This document shows, piece by piece, positions 17,695 through 26,511 of a DNA stretch of 64,000 nucleotides (position 1 is its first letter; every line of letters starts with the position of its first letter). The position numbers and the translations under genes were made by a program. The notes beneath the pieces were generated by a model. It was given only the letters and a program-made list of their open reading frames with translations. It had not been told where the DNA came from and made no database searches. Source of the stretch: Quinella sp. 2Q5 (GTDB lineage: Bacteria; Bacillota; Negativicutes; Selenomonadales; Selenomonadaceae); contig JADEZQ010000004.1 in NCBI GenBank assembly GCA_015206785.1, forward strand, positions 1 through 64,000, read 5' to 3'.

Positions 17695-18678
17695 TTACTG
17701 CTTGAAGAAACTTTCCGCGCCCTCGTTGAAGGGAATTGTCATGTGCGCTTTTTCCATCGCAAACTTTTTGTCCAGACCGTTCAGGACGGGATGCGCGCTC
17801 TTGAATTGGGCGAGGTTGTCGAAGATTGTCGCGAGCAACTTGCCGGCAAGATCCTTGTCGACTTTGTCGTTGCAGGCGAGAATTGCCATCACGCTGACGG
17901 TCTGAATGTCTTCGTCCACGCCGCGATAGGTGCCCGCGGGTATCGTGTTGCGCGAGTAGAACGAGAACTTCTCCGACAGCGTCTTGAAGTGTTGGTCGTC
18001 TATCGGCAGAATTTTAATCGCCATCTGCGAAGCGACATCTTGCACCGCGAGGGTCGGTGCACCTGCCGTGAGGAACGCCGCATCAATCGTGCCGTCCTTG
18101 AGAGCCTTAGCCGCCGCCGAGAACGACAGATATTGCGGGGAAATGTCGCTGTAGCTCAAGCCGTACACTTCCAGAATCTGACGAGCGTTAGCTTCCGCGC
18201 CGCTGCCTTCCACACCGACGGCAACCTTCTTGCCGCGCAGTCCGTCAATCGACTCAATGCCCGAAGCCGCCGCCGTCACGAACTGACAGCTTTCGGGGTA
18301 GAGCGTCGCCAGGCCGCGCAGATGATCGAACTTGTACTTGTTCTCGTCCTTGAACATTTCGGTGCCGTTGACCGCGTAGCTTGCAATGTCGTTCTGGATA
18401 ATCGCCAGCTCAACGACGCCCTCCTCCAGCAGCCTGACGTTGGCAATTGATCCGCTCGTCGTCTGAACGCCGCAGTGCATGTCGGGAATTTTCTCGTTGA
18501 GCAGCTCGCTCAGGGATCCGCCAATGATGTAGTAGGTGCCCATCGTGTTGCCCGTGGCGACGTGCAGGAAGTGTTCCTTGACGTCCGCTTTGGTCTTCTC
18601 GACGGGAACGTCTTTCTCGCTGCAGCCCGTCATCAGAGCCAGCATGCAAATCATCAGCAGGGTCAAAAATTTTTTCAT
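17695..18678 (-). CDS. TAXI-family TRAP solute-binding lipoprotein
   Basis: This 327-aa protein has signal MKKFLTLLMICMLALMTGC, lipobox MTGC. The TAXI fold is recognisable from ATGNTMGTYYIIGGSLSELL, NVRLLEEGVVELAIIQNDIA and LYPESCQFVTAA. TAXI proteins feed fused 4TM-12TM TRAP permeases. None is adjacent; the only fused permease in the window is at 47,495. It sits five bases after the transketolase gene, as last gene of the ula operon, and is followed by a strong terminator. The ATG at 18678 has AAGGGTGAG before it. Confidence 0.9.
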   Translation of the reverse strand: MKKFLTLLMICMLALMTGCSEKDVPVEKTKADVKEHFLHVATGNTMGTYYIIGGSLSELLNEKIPDMHCGVQTTSGSIANVRLLEEGVVELAIIQNDIASYAVNGTEMFKDENKYKFDHLRGLATLYPESCQFVTAAASGIESIDGLRGKKVAVGVEGSGAEANARQILEVYGLSYSDISPQYLSFSAAAKALKDGTIDAAFLTAGAPTLAVQDVASQMAIKILPIDDQHFKTLSEKFSFYSRNTIPAGTYRGVDEDIQTVSVMAILACNDKVDKDLAGKLLATIFDNLAQFKSAHPVLNGLDKKFAMEKAHMTIPFNEGAESFFKQ

Positions 18679-18683
18679 GGTGC

Positions 18684-20660
18684 TCACCCTTGCAAAACTT
18701 TTTTGAAGGTCGCGACGACGTTTTCAGTGGTGAAGCCGAATTTCTTGAACAGCGTACCTGCCGGAGCGGACGCGCCGAATCCGTGCATGCTCACCGTCGC
18801 CGGTGCGTAGCTGCCCCAGCCGAAGTTCGTGCCGGCTTCGATTGCCACGCGAGCCTTGATGTTCGAGGGCAGGACGGATTCTTTGTATTCGTCGGACTGC
18901 TGTTCGAACAAATCCATGCAAGGCATACTGATGACGCGCACGAAAATATTTTCTTTGGCGAGTTCGGCTTGAGCGTCAATCGCCAGCGAAACTTCGGAAC
19001 CGGTCGCGATTAAAATGCCAGCGCAGTCGCCTTGGGCTTCGGAAACGACGTAAGCACCCTTGAGCGCGTCTTTCGACGAGCCGGCGAGTTGTGGAAGATT
19101 TTGCCGCGTCAGCACCAGAGCGGTCGGCGTCTCCTTCGACGTCACTGCCAGGAACCAGCCCGCCGCGGTCTCCGTGAGGTCGGCAGGTCTGAACACGTTC
19201 AAGTTCGGTTGAGCGCGCAACATCGCCAGCTGTTCAATCGGCTCGTGGGTCGGTCCGTCTTCGCCAACGCCAATCGAATCGTGCGTCAGGACATAAATCG
19301 CGGGCAACTTCATCAGCGACGCGAGACGCATCATCGGCTTCATGTAGTCGGCGAACACGAAGAACGTCGCGCAGTAAGCGTGAAGTCCGCCGTGCAAAAT
19401 CAGCCCGTTGACGATACCGGTCATCGCCAGTTCGCGAATTCCGTAATGCAAATTGCGTCCGCCGTAGTTGTCGCGGCTGAAGTCGCCTTCGCCTTTCATC
19501 GCGGTTTTGTTCGACGGCGCGAGGTCGGCACTGCCGCCAATCAGATTCGGAACGAGCTTTGCAAGCCGATTGATCATCGTGCCGGAAGCCGCGCGGGTAG
19601 CTTGAGCTTTGTCCTCGCGTGCCCAGAAATTTTCGTCCGCCAAAAGTTTTTCCGCGTCGACGGGCGCAAAATATTCGTCCCAAAGTTTTTTCTCGTCGGG
19701 GAATTTCGCGGCATAGTCGGCGAAAAGTTTTTCCCAAGCGGCTTCAGCTTTCGCGCCGGCCGTCATCAGGTCATTGACGTGGCTGTAAACTTCGGCGGGC
19801 ACGTGGAAAGTCTCTTCGGGCTGCGGATAGTCGAGAGCTTTTTTGAGCGCGACGACGTTATCGACGCCGAGCGGTTCGCCGTGACTCGACGCCGAATCCT
19901 GCTTAGCCGAGCCGTAGCCGATGTGCGTCTTGATTTCGATAAACGACGGGCGCGACGTATCAGCTTTCGCCTCGGCGATTGCCGCGCCGATTGCGTCGAT
20001 GTCGTTGCCGTCCTCAACCGTCCACGTCCTGAAGCCGAACGCCTGCATGCGCTGCTGAACGTTTTCGGTGAACGCGATATCCGTCGAGCCTTCGATTGTG
20101 ATTCGGTTGCTGTCGTACAGGACAATCAACTTGCTCAAGCCGAGTGTGCCCGCCAACGAAAATGCTTCTGACGAAATGCCTTCCATCAAGCAGCCGTCGC
20201 CGCCCAATGCGAACGTGTAGTGGTCGACGACTGGGAAGCCAGGCTTGTTGAATTTCGCGGCGAGATGAGCTTCAGCCATCGCCATGCCGACCGCGAACGA
20301 CATTCCCGCGCCGAGCGGGCCGGTCGTGGCTTCAACGCCGACCGTGTGACCATATTCGGGATGACCCGGCGTCAACGAGCCGTCCTGCCGGAAATTTTTC
20401 AGGTCGTCGAGCGTCAAGCCGTAGCCGAAGACGTGAAGCAGCGAATACAGCAACGCCGAGCCGTGTCCCGCGCTCAAGATGAATCGGTCGCGGTTGATCC
20501 ACTTGGGATTTTTGGGATTGTGCGTCATTTGGTGCGCCCAAAGTTCGTAGGCAATCGGCGCGGCACCCAGCGGCATTCCCGGATGACCGGAGTTCGCCTT
20601 CTGCACGGCGTCGACAGCAAGCGTGCGAATCGCGTTGACAGACAAGTTATCGATATTCAT
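18684..20660 (-). CDS. tkt: Transketolase, full length
   Basis: This 658-aa single-chain enzyme has the normal length. The N-terminus reads [13 protein letters not shown]; the TPP motif is GDGCLMEG; the phosphate-binding and catalytic stretches are [17 protein letters not shown] ([10 protein letters not shown]) and [14 protein letters not shown]. It interconverts C5, C3, C6 and C4 sugar phosphates, so it would consume the D-xylulose 5-phosphate made by the ascorbate enzymes encoded just upstream. AAGGAG precedes the ATG. Confidence 0.95.
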   Translation of the reverse strand: MNIDNLSVNAIRTLAVDAVQKANSGHPGMPLGAAPIAYELWAHQMTHNPKNPKWINRDRFILSAGHGSALLYSLLHVFGYGLTLDDLKNFRQDGSLTPGHPEYGHTVGVEATTGPLGAGMSFAVGMAMAEAHLAAKFNKPGFPVVDHYTFALGGDGCLMEGISSEAFSLAGTLGLSKLIVLYDSNRITIEGSTDIAFTENVQQRMQAFGFRTWTVEDGNDIDAIGAAIAEAKADTSRPSFIEIKTHIGYGSAKQDSASSHGEPLGVDNVVALKKALDYPQPEETFHVPAEVYSHVNDLMTAGAKAEAAWEKLFADYAAKFPDEKKLWDEYFAPVDAEKLLADENFWAREDKAQATRAASGTMINRLAKLVPNLIGGSADLAPSNKTAMKGEGDFSRDNYGGRNLHYGIRELAMTGIVNGLILHGGLHAYCATFFVFADYMKPMMRLASLMKLPAIYVLTHDSIGVGEDGPTHEPIEQLAMLRAQPNLNVFRPADLTETAAGWFLAVTSKETPTALVLTRQNLPQLAGSSKDALKGAYVVSEAQGDCAGILIATGSEVSLAIDAQAELAKENIFVRVISMPCMDLFEQQSDEYKESVLPSNIKARVAIEAGTNFGWGSYAPATVSMHGFGASAPAGTLFKKFGFTTENVVATFKKVLQG

Positions 20661-20672
20661 GGTGTCAGCTCC

Positions 20673-21716
20673 TTAGGTCAATTCGTACATCGCGATCTCG
20701 TTGACTTCGCGGTTGGTGGCGACGATGATGTCTTTGCCGTCGCGGACGAAATGCATGACGTTCGCCGCGCCACAGCCCTTGTCGAGGACTTGCGCGCTGT
20801 AGCCTTTGCCGTCGTGCGTGAAGGCGAGCAGATAGCGTTCGCCCTTGCGGTGACCGAGAATCCAGGTCGGCTTGCCGCAAATCATTCCGCCGAAGATAGC
20901 GTGCAGGAACTCCAGCTTCTCGGGGTGCGTGTATTCCAGTTCGAACTTGTCGCCGCGCTTGTGATAGATGTTGATCGTGTCGCCGTGGAACGGGGCAATG
21001 GTGCAAAGTTCTTCGACGCCGTCGCCGTCCAAGTCTAGCAACAGCCCGTCACTCGCCGCGTCGTCGATGAGCTTCTTGATCGTCCAGTCGCCGCCGGCAG
21101 TTTTGGGCGGGAAGAACTGATAAACGCCGTCGTCGCAGCTGACGATGCTTGAGGTCGAGCCGTCCGCCTCCACGTGCCGATAGTAGCCGTGGTTCTTGAG
21201 CATGCCGTCTTTTATGGTCGTAAGCTCAAGTTGATTGCTATATGTGAATTTCGACAGGTCGTCGGGCAATTCCGCGACGCACACTCTGCCCGGGGAACGC
21301 CAGTCGTCTTTGTACTCGTGGTCGGTCTTCAGGCAACAGGCGATGAGATAATTTTTGCCGCCGGCTTGCAGAATGTCGAAGCGGTGCACGAACGGCAGCT
21401 TGCAAAGGACGCGAACTTCCCAATCGTCCTTGCCCATCGGCGTGACCACGACAATCGAGGCGTTCTTGCTGTCGTTGGGCGAATAGAATTTCCGCGTCGA
21501 CAGAAACTGTCCGTCGCTGCCGGGCACCTGTTGCATCGTCATAATCCCGCCTGGCTCGCTCCAAAGAACTTCCTCCTGATTGCCTTCCAGATCGTAGAGT
21601 CGGCATTCGTTGACCTTCTCCGCCGCAACAAGAAAATGATCGTGCCCGTGATAGTGCAACATCGTCATGGCGTAGCACTTCTCCAGCTCGCCGACGACTT
21701 TTTTCGTGACGTTCAT
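20673..21716 (-). CDS. Uncharacterised FG-GAP/VCBS-like propeller protein
   Basis: I do not recognise a named family. The 347-aa protein lacks a signal peptide. It consists of repeated short beta-rich blocks (HYHGHDHFLVAAEKVNECRL, LCKLPFVHRFDILQAGG, ILGHRKGERYLLAFTHDG) and contains a calcium-loop motif DLDGDGVEEL of the FG-GAP/VCBS type. A beta-propeller is the likely fold. It lies between ulaE and tkt with gaps of about 12 bases and a good GAGGAGG site, so it is expressed with ascorbate catabolism. It occupies the operon where ulaD might be expected, but does not resemble a TIM-barrel decarboxylase. Confidence 0.6.
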   Translation of the reverse strand: MNVTKKVVGELEKCYAMTMLHYHGHDHFLVAAEKVNECRLYDLEGNQEEVLWSEPGGIMTMQQVPGSDGQFLSTRKFYSPNDSKNASIVVVTPMGKDDWEVRVLCKLPFVHRFDILQAGGKNYLIACCLKTDHEYKDDWRSPGRVCVAELPDDLSKFTYSNQLELTTIKDGMLKNHGYYRHVEADGSTSSIVSCDDGVYQFFPPKTAGGDWTIKKLIDDAASDGLLLDLDGDGVEELCTIAPFHGDTINIYHKRGDKFELEYTHPEKLEFLHAIFGGMICGKPTWILGHRKGERYLLAFTHDGKGYSAQVLDKGCGAANVMHFVRDGKDIIVATNREVNEIAMYELT

Positions 21717-21728
21717 GTTGTTGCCTCC

Positions 21729-22577
21729 TCAAATGATTTTGTCGAAGTAGCCGCGCAGGAAGTTGTTCGCCTTGGTGAGTTCGCCGCGCCAATCCTCCGT
21801 GACGCCCTTGACGTACCAGAATTCAGCGACGTAGCGGCGAACGCCCAGTTCCCACGAAGTTTGAATCGCCTTGGCAAAGTCGACGTGACCGGTGCCGAAG
21901 GGAATCTCGCGGTACTTGCCGGGCACAGTCTCCTTCAGATGAACGGCGACCAGATGACCCGCGCCCGTCTTGAAGTCGTCGGCAAGATTTTCGCCATAGA
22001 GCAGGCAAGCGTTCGTGACGTTGCCCACGTCGGGATAAACTCCCAGATACGGCGAATTCACCAGGCTGACATATTCCATCGACTTGCGCACGTTGTCCAT
22101 GAACGGCGTTTCCATCGTCTCGAAGCCGAGCACGACACCTTCGCGAGCCGCCATAAGAGCCGACAGCTTCAGGTTCGCAATGAAGTCCGCGCGGGTTTGA
22201 GCGTCGCCTTCCTCGTAATAGACATCGTAACCGGCAAGCTGAATGGTGCGAATGCCGAGCCTCGCCGCCAGAGCAATCGCCTTGCTCATTATCTCAAGGC
22301 TGCGTTCGCGGATTTTGGGATCGTGGCTGCCGAGCGGATACTTCCTGTGCCCGCTCAAGCAAATCGAACGGAACGGCAGTCCGACCGCACGCATCGCCGC
22401 AATGACCTCGTCAACTTCGCCGTCGGTCATATCCAGCCGCGCAAGCTTTGCGTCCGTCTCGTCAATCGACATCTCGACATAATCAAAGCCCGCGACCTTC
22501 GCCGCCTGAAGTTTCTCCGCCCACGTCAAATCGTTCGGCATAGACTTTTCGTACAGACCGAGCAAATATTTTTTCAT
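21729..22577 (-). CDS. ulaE: L-xylulose/L-ribulose-5-phosphate 3-epimerase, UlaE type
   Basis: This 282-aa TIM-barrel epimerase contains LGLYEKSMP at the start, EMSIDE, SICLSGHRKYPLGS, QLAGYDVYYE, GFETMETPFM and the metal-binding VYPDVGNV. It converts L-xylulose 5-phosphate to L-ribulose 5-phosphate, the step before the UlaF/AraD epimerase encoded immediately upstream (to the right) in the operon. Full length, good GAGGTG site. Confidence 0.92.
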   Translation of the reverse strand: MKKYLLGLYEKSMPNDLTWAEKLQAAKVAGFDYVEMSIDETDAKLARLDMTDGEVDEVIAAMRAVGLPFRSICLSGHRKYPLGSHDPKIRERSLEIMSKAIALAARLGIRTIQLAGYDVYYEEGDAQTRADFIANLKLSALMAAREGVVLGFETMETPFMDNVRKSMEYVSLVNSPYLGVYPDVGNVTNACLLYGENLADDFKTGAGHLVAVHLKETVPGKYREIPFGTGHVDFAKAIQTSWELGVRRYVAEFWYVKGVTEDWRGELTKANNFLRGYFDKII

Positions 22578-22586
22578 GGCGACACC

Positions 22587-23219
22587 TCAGCCTTGCCCGT
22601 AGTAAGCATTCGGTCCGTGCTTGCGCATGAAGTGCTTGTCCTGAATGTACTGCGGGGCGCGGGCGACCTTCGGGTTGTTGAGTTCGGTGAACGTCGCCAT
22701 CTTCGCGACCTCTTCGAGAACGACGGAATGATAGACGGCTTGCGCGGCGTCCTTGCCCCAGGTGAATGAACCGTGGTTTGCGCAGATGACGGCGGGCACG
22801 AACACGGGATTGATCTTGCGCTCGGTGAATGTCTCGACGATGACGTTGCCGGTGTTGAGCTCGTAAGCCGCTTCAATCTCCTCCTTCGTCAACGAACGCG
22901 TGCAGGGAATGTCGCCGTAGAAATAATCGGCGTGCGTGTGAACGATGCCGCCGATTTCGGGAAAAGCACGGTACAAAATCCGATGGGTCTCCGTGTCCGA
23001 CGACGGGCGCAGTTTGCCTTCGACCTTGTTGCCGTCCAAATCCACAACGACCAAATCTTCGGGCTTGAGCTCGTCATATTCCACGCCGCTCGGTTTGATG
23101 ACGAACAGCCCGCTTGCACGGTCAATGCCGCTGACGTTGCCCCACGTGTAGGTGATGAGCTTGCGCCGCGGTAATTCCATGTTCGCTTCGTACACTTTCT
23201 GCTTCAGTTCTTCTAACAT
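22587..23219 (-). CDS. ulaF: L-ribulose-5-phosphate 4-epimerase, UlaF/AraD type
   Basis: This 210-aa class II aldolase-fold enzyme shows [10 protein letters not shown], the zinc ligands [12 protein letters not shown], and ANHGSFTWG. It makes D-xylulose 5-phosphate from L-ribulose 5-phosphate. The ATG at 23219 follows GGGAGG by six bases; the five extra codons upstream are outside the family. It could equally serve arabinose, but its ula neighbours favour the ascorbate role. Confidence 0.92.
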   Translation of the reverse strand: MLEELKQKVYEANMELPRRKLITYTWGNVSGIDRASGLFVIKPSGVEYDELKPEDLVVVDLDGNKVEGKLRPSSDTETHRILYRAFPEIGGIVHTHADYFYGDIPCTRSLTKEEIEAAYELNTGNVIVETFTERKINPVFVPAVICANHGSFTWGKDAAQAVYHSVVLEEVAKMATFTELNNPKVARAPQYIQDKHFMRKHGPNAYYGQG

Positions 23220-23263
23220 GCTTAACCCTCCCAAAAGATAAAAAAAAATAATCGCGACTCCGA

Positions 23264-23284
23264 GGGCGGGATTCGTTCCCGCCC
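23264..23284. repeat. Perfect inverted repeat between ulaB and ulaF
   Basis: GGGCGGGA and TCCCGCCC form an 8-bp stem with a five-base loop. On the transcribed (minus) strand the hairpin follows the ulaB stop, and a T9 run appears only about 25 bases later. It could be a weak attenuator or an mRNA-processing stem between the PTS genes and the enzyme genes. Confidence 0.5.
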
Positions 23285-23311
23285 CGACGTTCTGATTAAG
23301 GGGAGCAAGTT

Positions 23312-23602
23312 TTACTTCTTGTCGATGATCTCCGACTGGATTTTCTCGATCATTTCTTTTTCGCTGAGCAAGTTCTTGAGCCCGATGACGGTGGCTTTGA
23401 CGCCAGTGAATGTGCCGACGAGCGAGGCGGAGCAGAAGACCACGTCGAAGTTGTTCGCCTGAGATTTGGCGTCGCCAACGTTGGTGTGGTAAATCTCAGC
23501 ATCGACGCCGAGCTTCTTGAACGCCTTCTCAAGCTTCATCTTGATGATCTGCGAAGAGCCCATGCCAGAGCCGCACGCCGCGATAACCTTGAGTTTTGCC
23601 AT
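23312..23602 (-). CDS. ulaB: PTS ascorbate-specific IIB component
   Basis: This 96-aa protein carries the phospho-cysteine loop ACGSGMGSS with C10, followed by a typical lactose/ascorbate IIB fold. It relays phosphate from IIA (UlaC) to the sugar at the IIC channel. It appears intact, in contrast to its IIC partner upstream. Confidence 0.92.
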   Translation of the reverse strand: MAKLKVIAACGSGMGSSQIIKMKLEKAFKKLGVDAEIYHTNVGDAKSQANNFDVVFCSASLVGTFTGVKATVIGLKNLLSEKEMIEKIQSEIIDKK

Positions 23603-23645
23603 AATGAAAATCTCCCTTCAATTATATCTATTCGTCGCCGAGCCG

Positions 23646-25134
23646 TCACTTGATGACAACTTCGTCGACGGGAACGCCTTGCTTCTTCGCCTCAAGCTCA
23701 ACGTAAGCATCCCAGTCTTCGGCGATGAGGAAGTAGGTATCCTTGTTCATGCGGTAGATAATTTGCGGGATAGCCAAAAGCGCGAGGACGACAATCGCTA
23801 CGCCGACAACGTGCAAGTTCTCCATGATGACGCCGATGAAGGGTCACAGATAATCCCAGTCGGACGAGCCGTGCCAGCCGCCGAATTGACCGGTGAGGAA
23901 GTGGTGAGCCGCGAACGCACCGCCGAGAACTTGGATTATGCCGCTGAAGAACGGGATAATCGTCGCCGCGCGGATGCCGCCGAGTTTGTTGGCGTAGACC
24001 GCGAACGTTGCGTTGTCGAAGAACAGCGGCACGAATCCGCTGATGATCAGAATCGGGCTGTGGAACACGACCAGACCGAGGATTGCGAGCAATTGACCGA
24101 ACGCGCCGAACAGGAAGCCAATCGTCACGGCGTTGGGATGACCGAAACCGTAGACCGCCGCGCAGTCGACAGCGGGCATGGAGCCGGGCAGAATTTTTTC
24201 CGAAATGCCCTGGAACGAGTTAGTCAGCTCCGAAACGAACATGCGGATACCGAGCTGCAGGATCGTCAGGTAAACAGCGAAGTACAGAGACTTTTCGAGG
24301 ATGTAGAAGTAGAAGTTTTGGTTGGGACCGAAGCCCTTGTCGATTTGGTGCATCATGTCGGGACCGAGCACCATGATGATCGCGCCAAAGAAGAAGAACA
24401 TCAGGCAGCCCGTCGCGACGACGTTTTCGTTGAACATCGCCAGGAAGCCGGGCAGTTTCAAATTCTCCAGGGATTTCTTCGGGTCGCCGATTTTGCCGGC
24501 GATTTTCGACGTGATCCAAATGCCGAACATCTGCTGGTGACCGGTTGCGAAGCCGCCGCCTTCAGAAACCTTTGCGACAGGCTCAACCGTCAAGTTCGAG
24601 CCGACCGCCCAATAAGTGCCCAGCAAGATACCGAGCATAATGACAACCTGCGGGTCTTGCAAATCGGGGAAGCAGAACAGGACGAGCCACAGTGCCGTTG
24701 ACGATTGCTGAACCATGACGTGGCCGGTGATGAACAGCGTGCGGATTTTGGTGTACTTGCGGAAGAGGACGAGCAAGATGTTCATCGTGAAGGCGAGCAA
24801 CAGCACGAGCATCATCATAGAGAAGGAACGCCCGACGTTTTCGACGGACATCTGCGCCGCCGCCTGCCCGAAGTACGGGTCGATAACCTGCCGCGGAAAG
24901 TTCGAAGCGGTCTTTCAAGCCGACGAGCACGGGGCGGAAGTTGCCGACCAAGCCGCCCGACGCTACGCCCAAAATCATGTAGCCGACGGTTGCCTTGATG
25001 AAGCCGGCAATACATTCTTGAATCGGTTTGCCCAACATCAGGTAGCCGATCAATACGATGAAGCCGATGAAGAACTGCGGCTTCGTCAGGATGTTGTTCT
25101 GGAAGAACTCCCATATACCGAGCAAAAATTCCAT
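23646..25134 (-). pseudogene. ulaA: PTS ascorbate-specific IIC component, with a frameshift and an in-frame TGA
   Basis: Reading the pieces together gives a full-length UlaA-like permease of about 495 residues. Frame one (from ATG 25134) carries PQFFIGFIVLIGYLMLGKP to LVGLKDRFELSAA. The expected continuation VIDPYFGQAAAQ is then found one base out of frame; removing one C at 24887-24888 restores it. That second frame runs to WDYL, where TGA (23844-23846) stands where tryptophan would be expected, and continues open for 65 codons (PFIGVIMENLHVVG to DEVVIK). Two independent lesions argue for a real pseudogene, although sequencing error at the first site is possible. The IIA and IIB genes on both sides are intact. 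Confidence 0.85.
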
Positions 25135-25146
25135 AGGAAGACCTCC

Positions 25147-25587
25147 TTACGCCTCAAGCTTGAGCAGGTCTTCGGGAGTTTTCGCCTCCAAAAGTTTCGC
25201 TACCAAATCTTCGTCCGACAGCGCTTCTGACAGTTGCGCCAGGTTTTCCAGATGAACGGCGTTGTTGACCGACGCGAGCACGACGAAAATCTGCGCGTCC
25301 TTTTCGGGGTCGTTGGGGTCGAAGTGAACGGGGCGTTCGGTCTTCATGAAGCACATTGCCGTATCGTGCACGCCGAGACCTTCCTGCGCATGGGGGATGC
25401 AGATATTCGGCGCGATGACGATGTAAGGACCGAGCTCCTCTACCTTCTTGATGATCTCTTTGGGGTAGATGTCTTCGGCGATGCCCGCGTCGATGAGGGG
25501 CTGACAGGCGGCGCGCACTGCGTCACGCCAATCGTCAAAGCCCTCGTGGAAAGAATATAGTTTCTTGGCTACGAATTCCTTAAACAC
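25147..25587 (-). CDS. ulaC: PTS ascorbate-specific IIA component
   Basis: This 146-aa IIA of the mannitol/fructose type has the phosphorylated histidine H66 in NICIPHAQEG. It takes phosphate from HPr and hands it to UlaB. It lies between the regulator and the broken ulaA and shows no sign of decay. Confidence 0.9.
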   Translation of the reverse strand: MFKEFVAKKLYSFHEGFDDWRDAVRAACQPLIDAGIAEDIYPKEIIKKVEELGPYIVIAPNICIPHAQEGLGVHDTAMCFMKTERPVHFDPNDPEKDAQIFVVLASVNNAVHLENLAQLSEALSDEDLVAKLLEAKTPEDLLKLEA

Positions 25588-25638
25588 TTATAAGACATCC
25601 CTCGTCCGACACGCGAAGAAGGCTCGTCGTGCCGAACG

Positions 25639-26424
25639 TTATTTGCCGCTGATGGGCACTGCAATGATTTCGAGGCCGCGTCCGCGCAATTTCTCCAGGG
25701 TGGCGGCGTCGGCCTTCTCGTCTGTGATGAGCGTTATTTCCCTCTCGTAGGTGCTTGAGCCATAGAAGTTTGCATGACCCGAACGCCTCAATAGCTTGCT
25801 GTGATCCGCCAGCACGTAGAGCTTGTTTCCCGTGCGGCTGATGAGCGATTCATTGATTCCGATTTCGGTTGGGATGTCGTAGCGGAATTCCCCGTCGTCA
25901 TACACCGCGGCGCACCCGATGAAAATTTTATTGACCGTGATAGACAGCAGGTGCCGCATGACATATTCGCCAACCATGACGTGATTGCGAAGTTCCCCGC
26001 CCGTCAAGCAGACCGTCACGCCTTCGGGGTACCTCTCACCCACCGACCAGGCATTGTTTGTGTAGACGAAAACTTTTTTGTCGCCCAGGTGCCTGAGCAG
26101 ATTGAGCGCGGTGCGACTGCCGTTGATGAAGAGCGTGTCACCGTCATTGACGAAGCGGGCGGCGTACTCCGAGATAGCGTCGCGGCAAAGGGTTATCTCC
26201 TCGCCGTAGCGTTTCATCTCGCGCGCCTTGTCGATAGAGTTTGCGCCGCCGTGCGTTCGCCAAATCAGGTTCTGGTTTTCCAAATACTGCAGGTCGCGTC
26301 GAACTGTCATGTCCGAAATGTTATGAGCTTGCGCGATGTCCGTGACGGTGATTTCTCCGGCGTCGCGGACCATCTGCAAAATCTGTTGCCGACGCGCTTG
26401 GACGGCCTTTTGATTGTTCTTCAT
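25639..26424 (-). CDS. DeoR/GlpR-family transcriptional regulator of the ula operon
   Basis: This 261-aa protein has an N-terminal helix-turn-helix at about 8-60 (RRQQILQMVRDAG, TDIAQAHNISDMTVRRDL) and a C-terminal DeoRC sugar-phosphate sensor (DTLFINGSRTALNLLRHL; IGCAAVYDDGE). In this family binding of a phosphorylated sugar usually releases repression; in E. coli UlaR senses ascorbate 6-phosphate. As first gene of the operon it probably controls itself and the genes after it. Direct repeats TTGCAC lie between its -10 and its ATG. Confidence 0.88.
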   Translation of the reverse strand: MKNNQKAVQARRQQILQMVRDAGEITVTDIAQAHNISDMTVRRDLQYLENQNLIWRTHGGANSIDKAREMKRYGEEITLCRDAISEYAARFVNDGDTLFINGSRTALNLLRHLGDKKVFVYTNNAWSVGERYPEGVTVCLTGGELRNHVMVGEYVMRHLLSITVNKIFIGCAAVYDDGEFRYDIPTEIGINESLISRTGNKLYVLADHSKLLRRSGHANFYGSSTYEREITLITDEKADAATLEKLRGRGLEIIAVPISGK

Positions 26425-26456
26425 ATAACCGACTCTCCTTGATGCATTCCACCCCG

Positions 26457-26484
26457 TTGCACACGGCGTGTTGCACCGATTATA
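26457..26484 (-). promoter_or_regulatory. Promoter -10 and candidate operator of the ula operon
   Basis: On the minus strand TATAAT (26479-26484) has no good -35 at 17 bases; a TTGACA lies 25 bases upstream. Just downstream, two direct TTGCAC repeats (read on plus, 26457-26462 and 26471-26476, 14 bases apart) flank an ACACGGCGTGT near-palindrome. That position suits a DeoR-type repressor site. Confidence 0.5.
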
Positions 26485-26511
26485 TCTGCTGATAAAAATT
26501 TTTTGTAGGTG

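Noticed and set aside
21174..22769. A 531-codon plus-strand frame
   Set aside because: It runs antisense over the propeller protein and ulaE, both well supported.
23844..23846. TGA decoded as tryptophan or selenocysteine in ulaA
   Set aside because: TGA serves as a normal stop in many genes here (for example prfC and flgM), and a frameshift also damages ulaA, so simple mutation is more likely.
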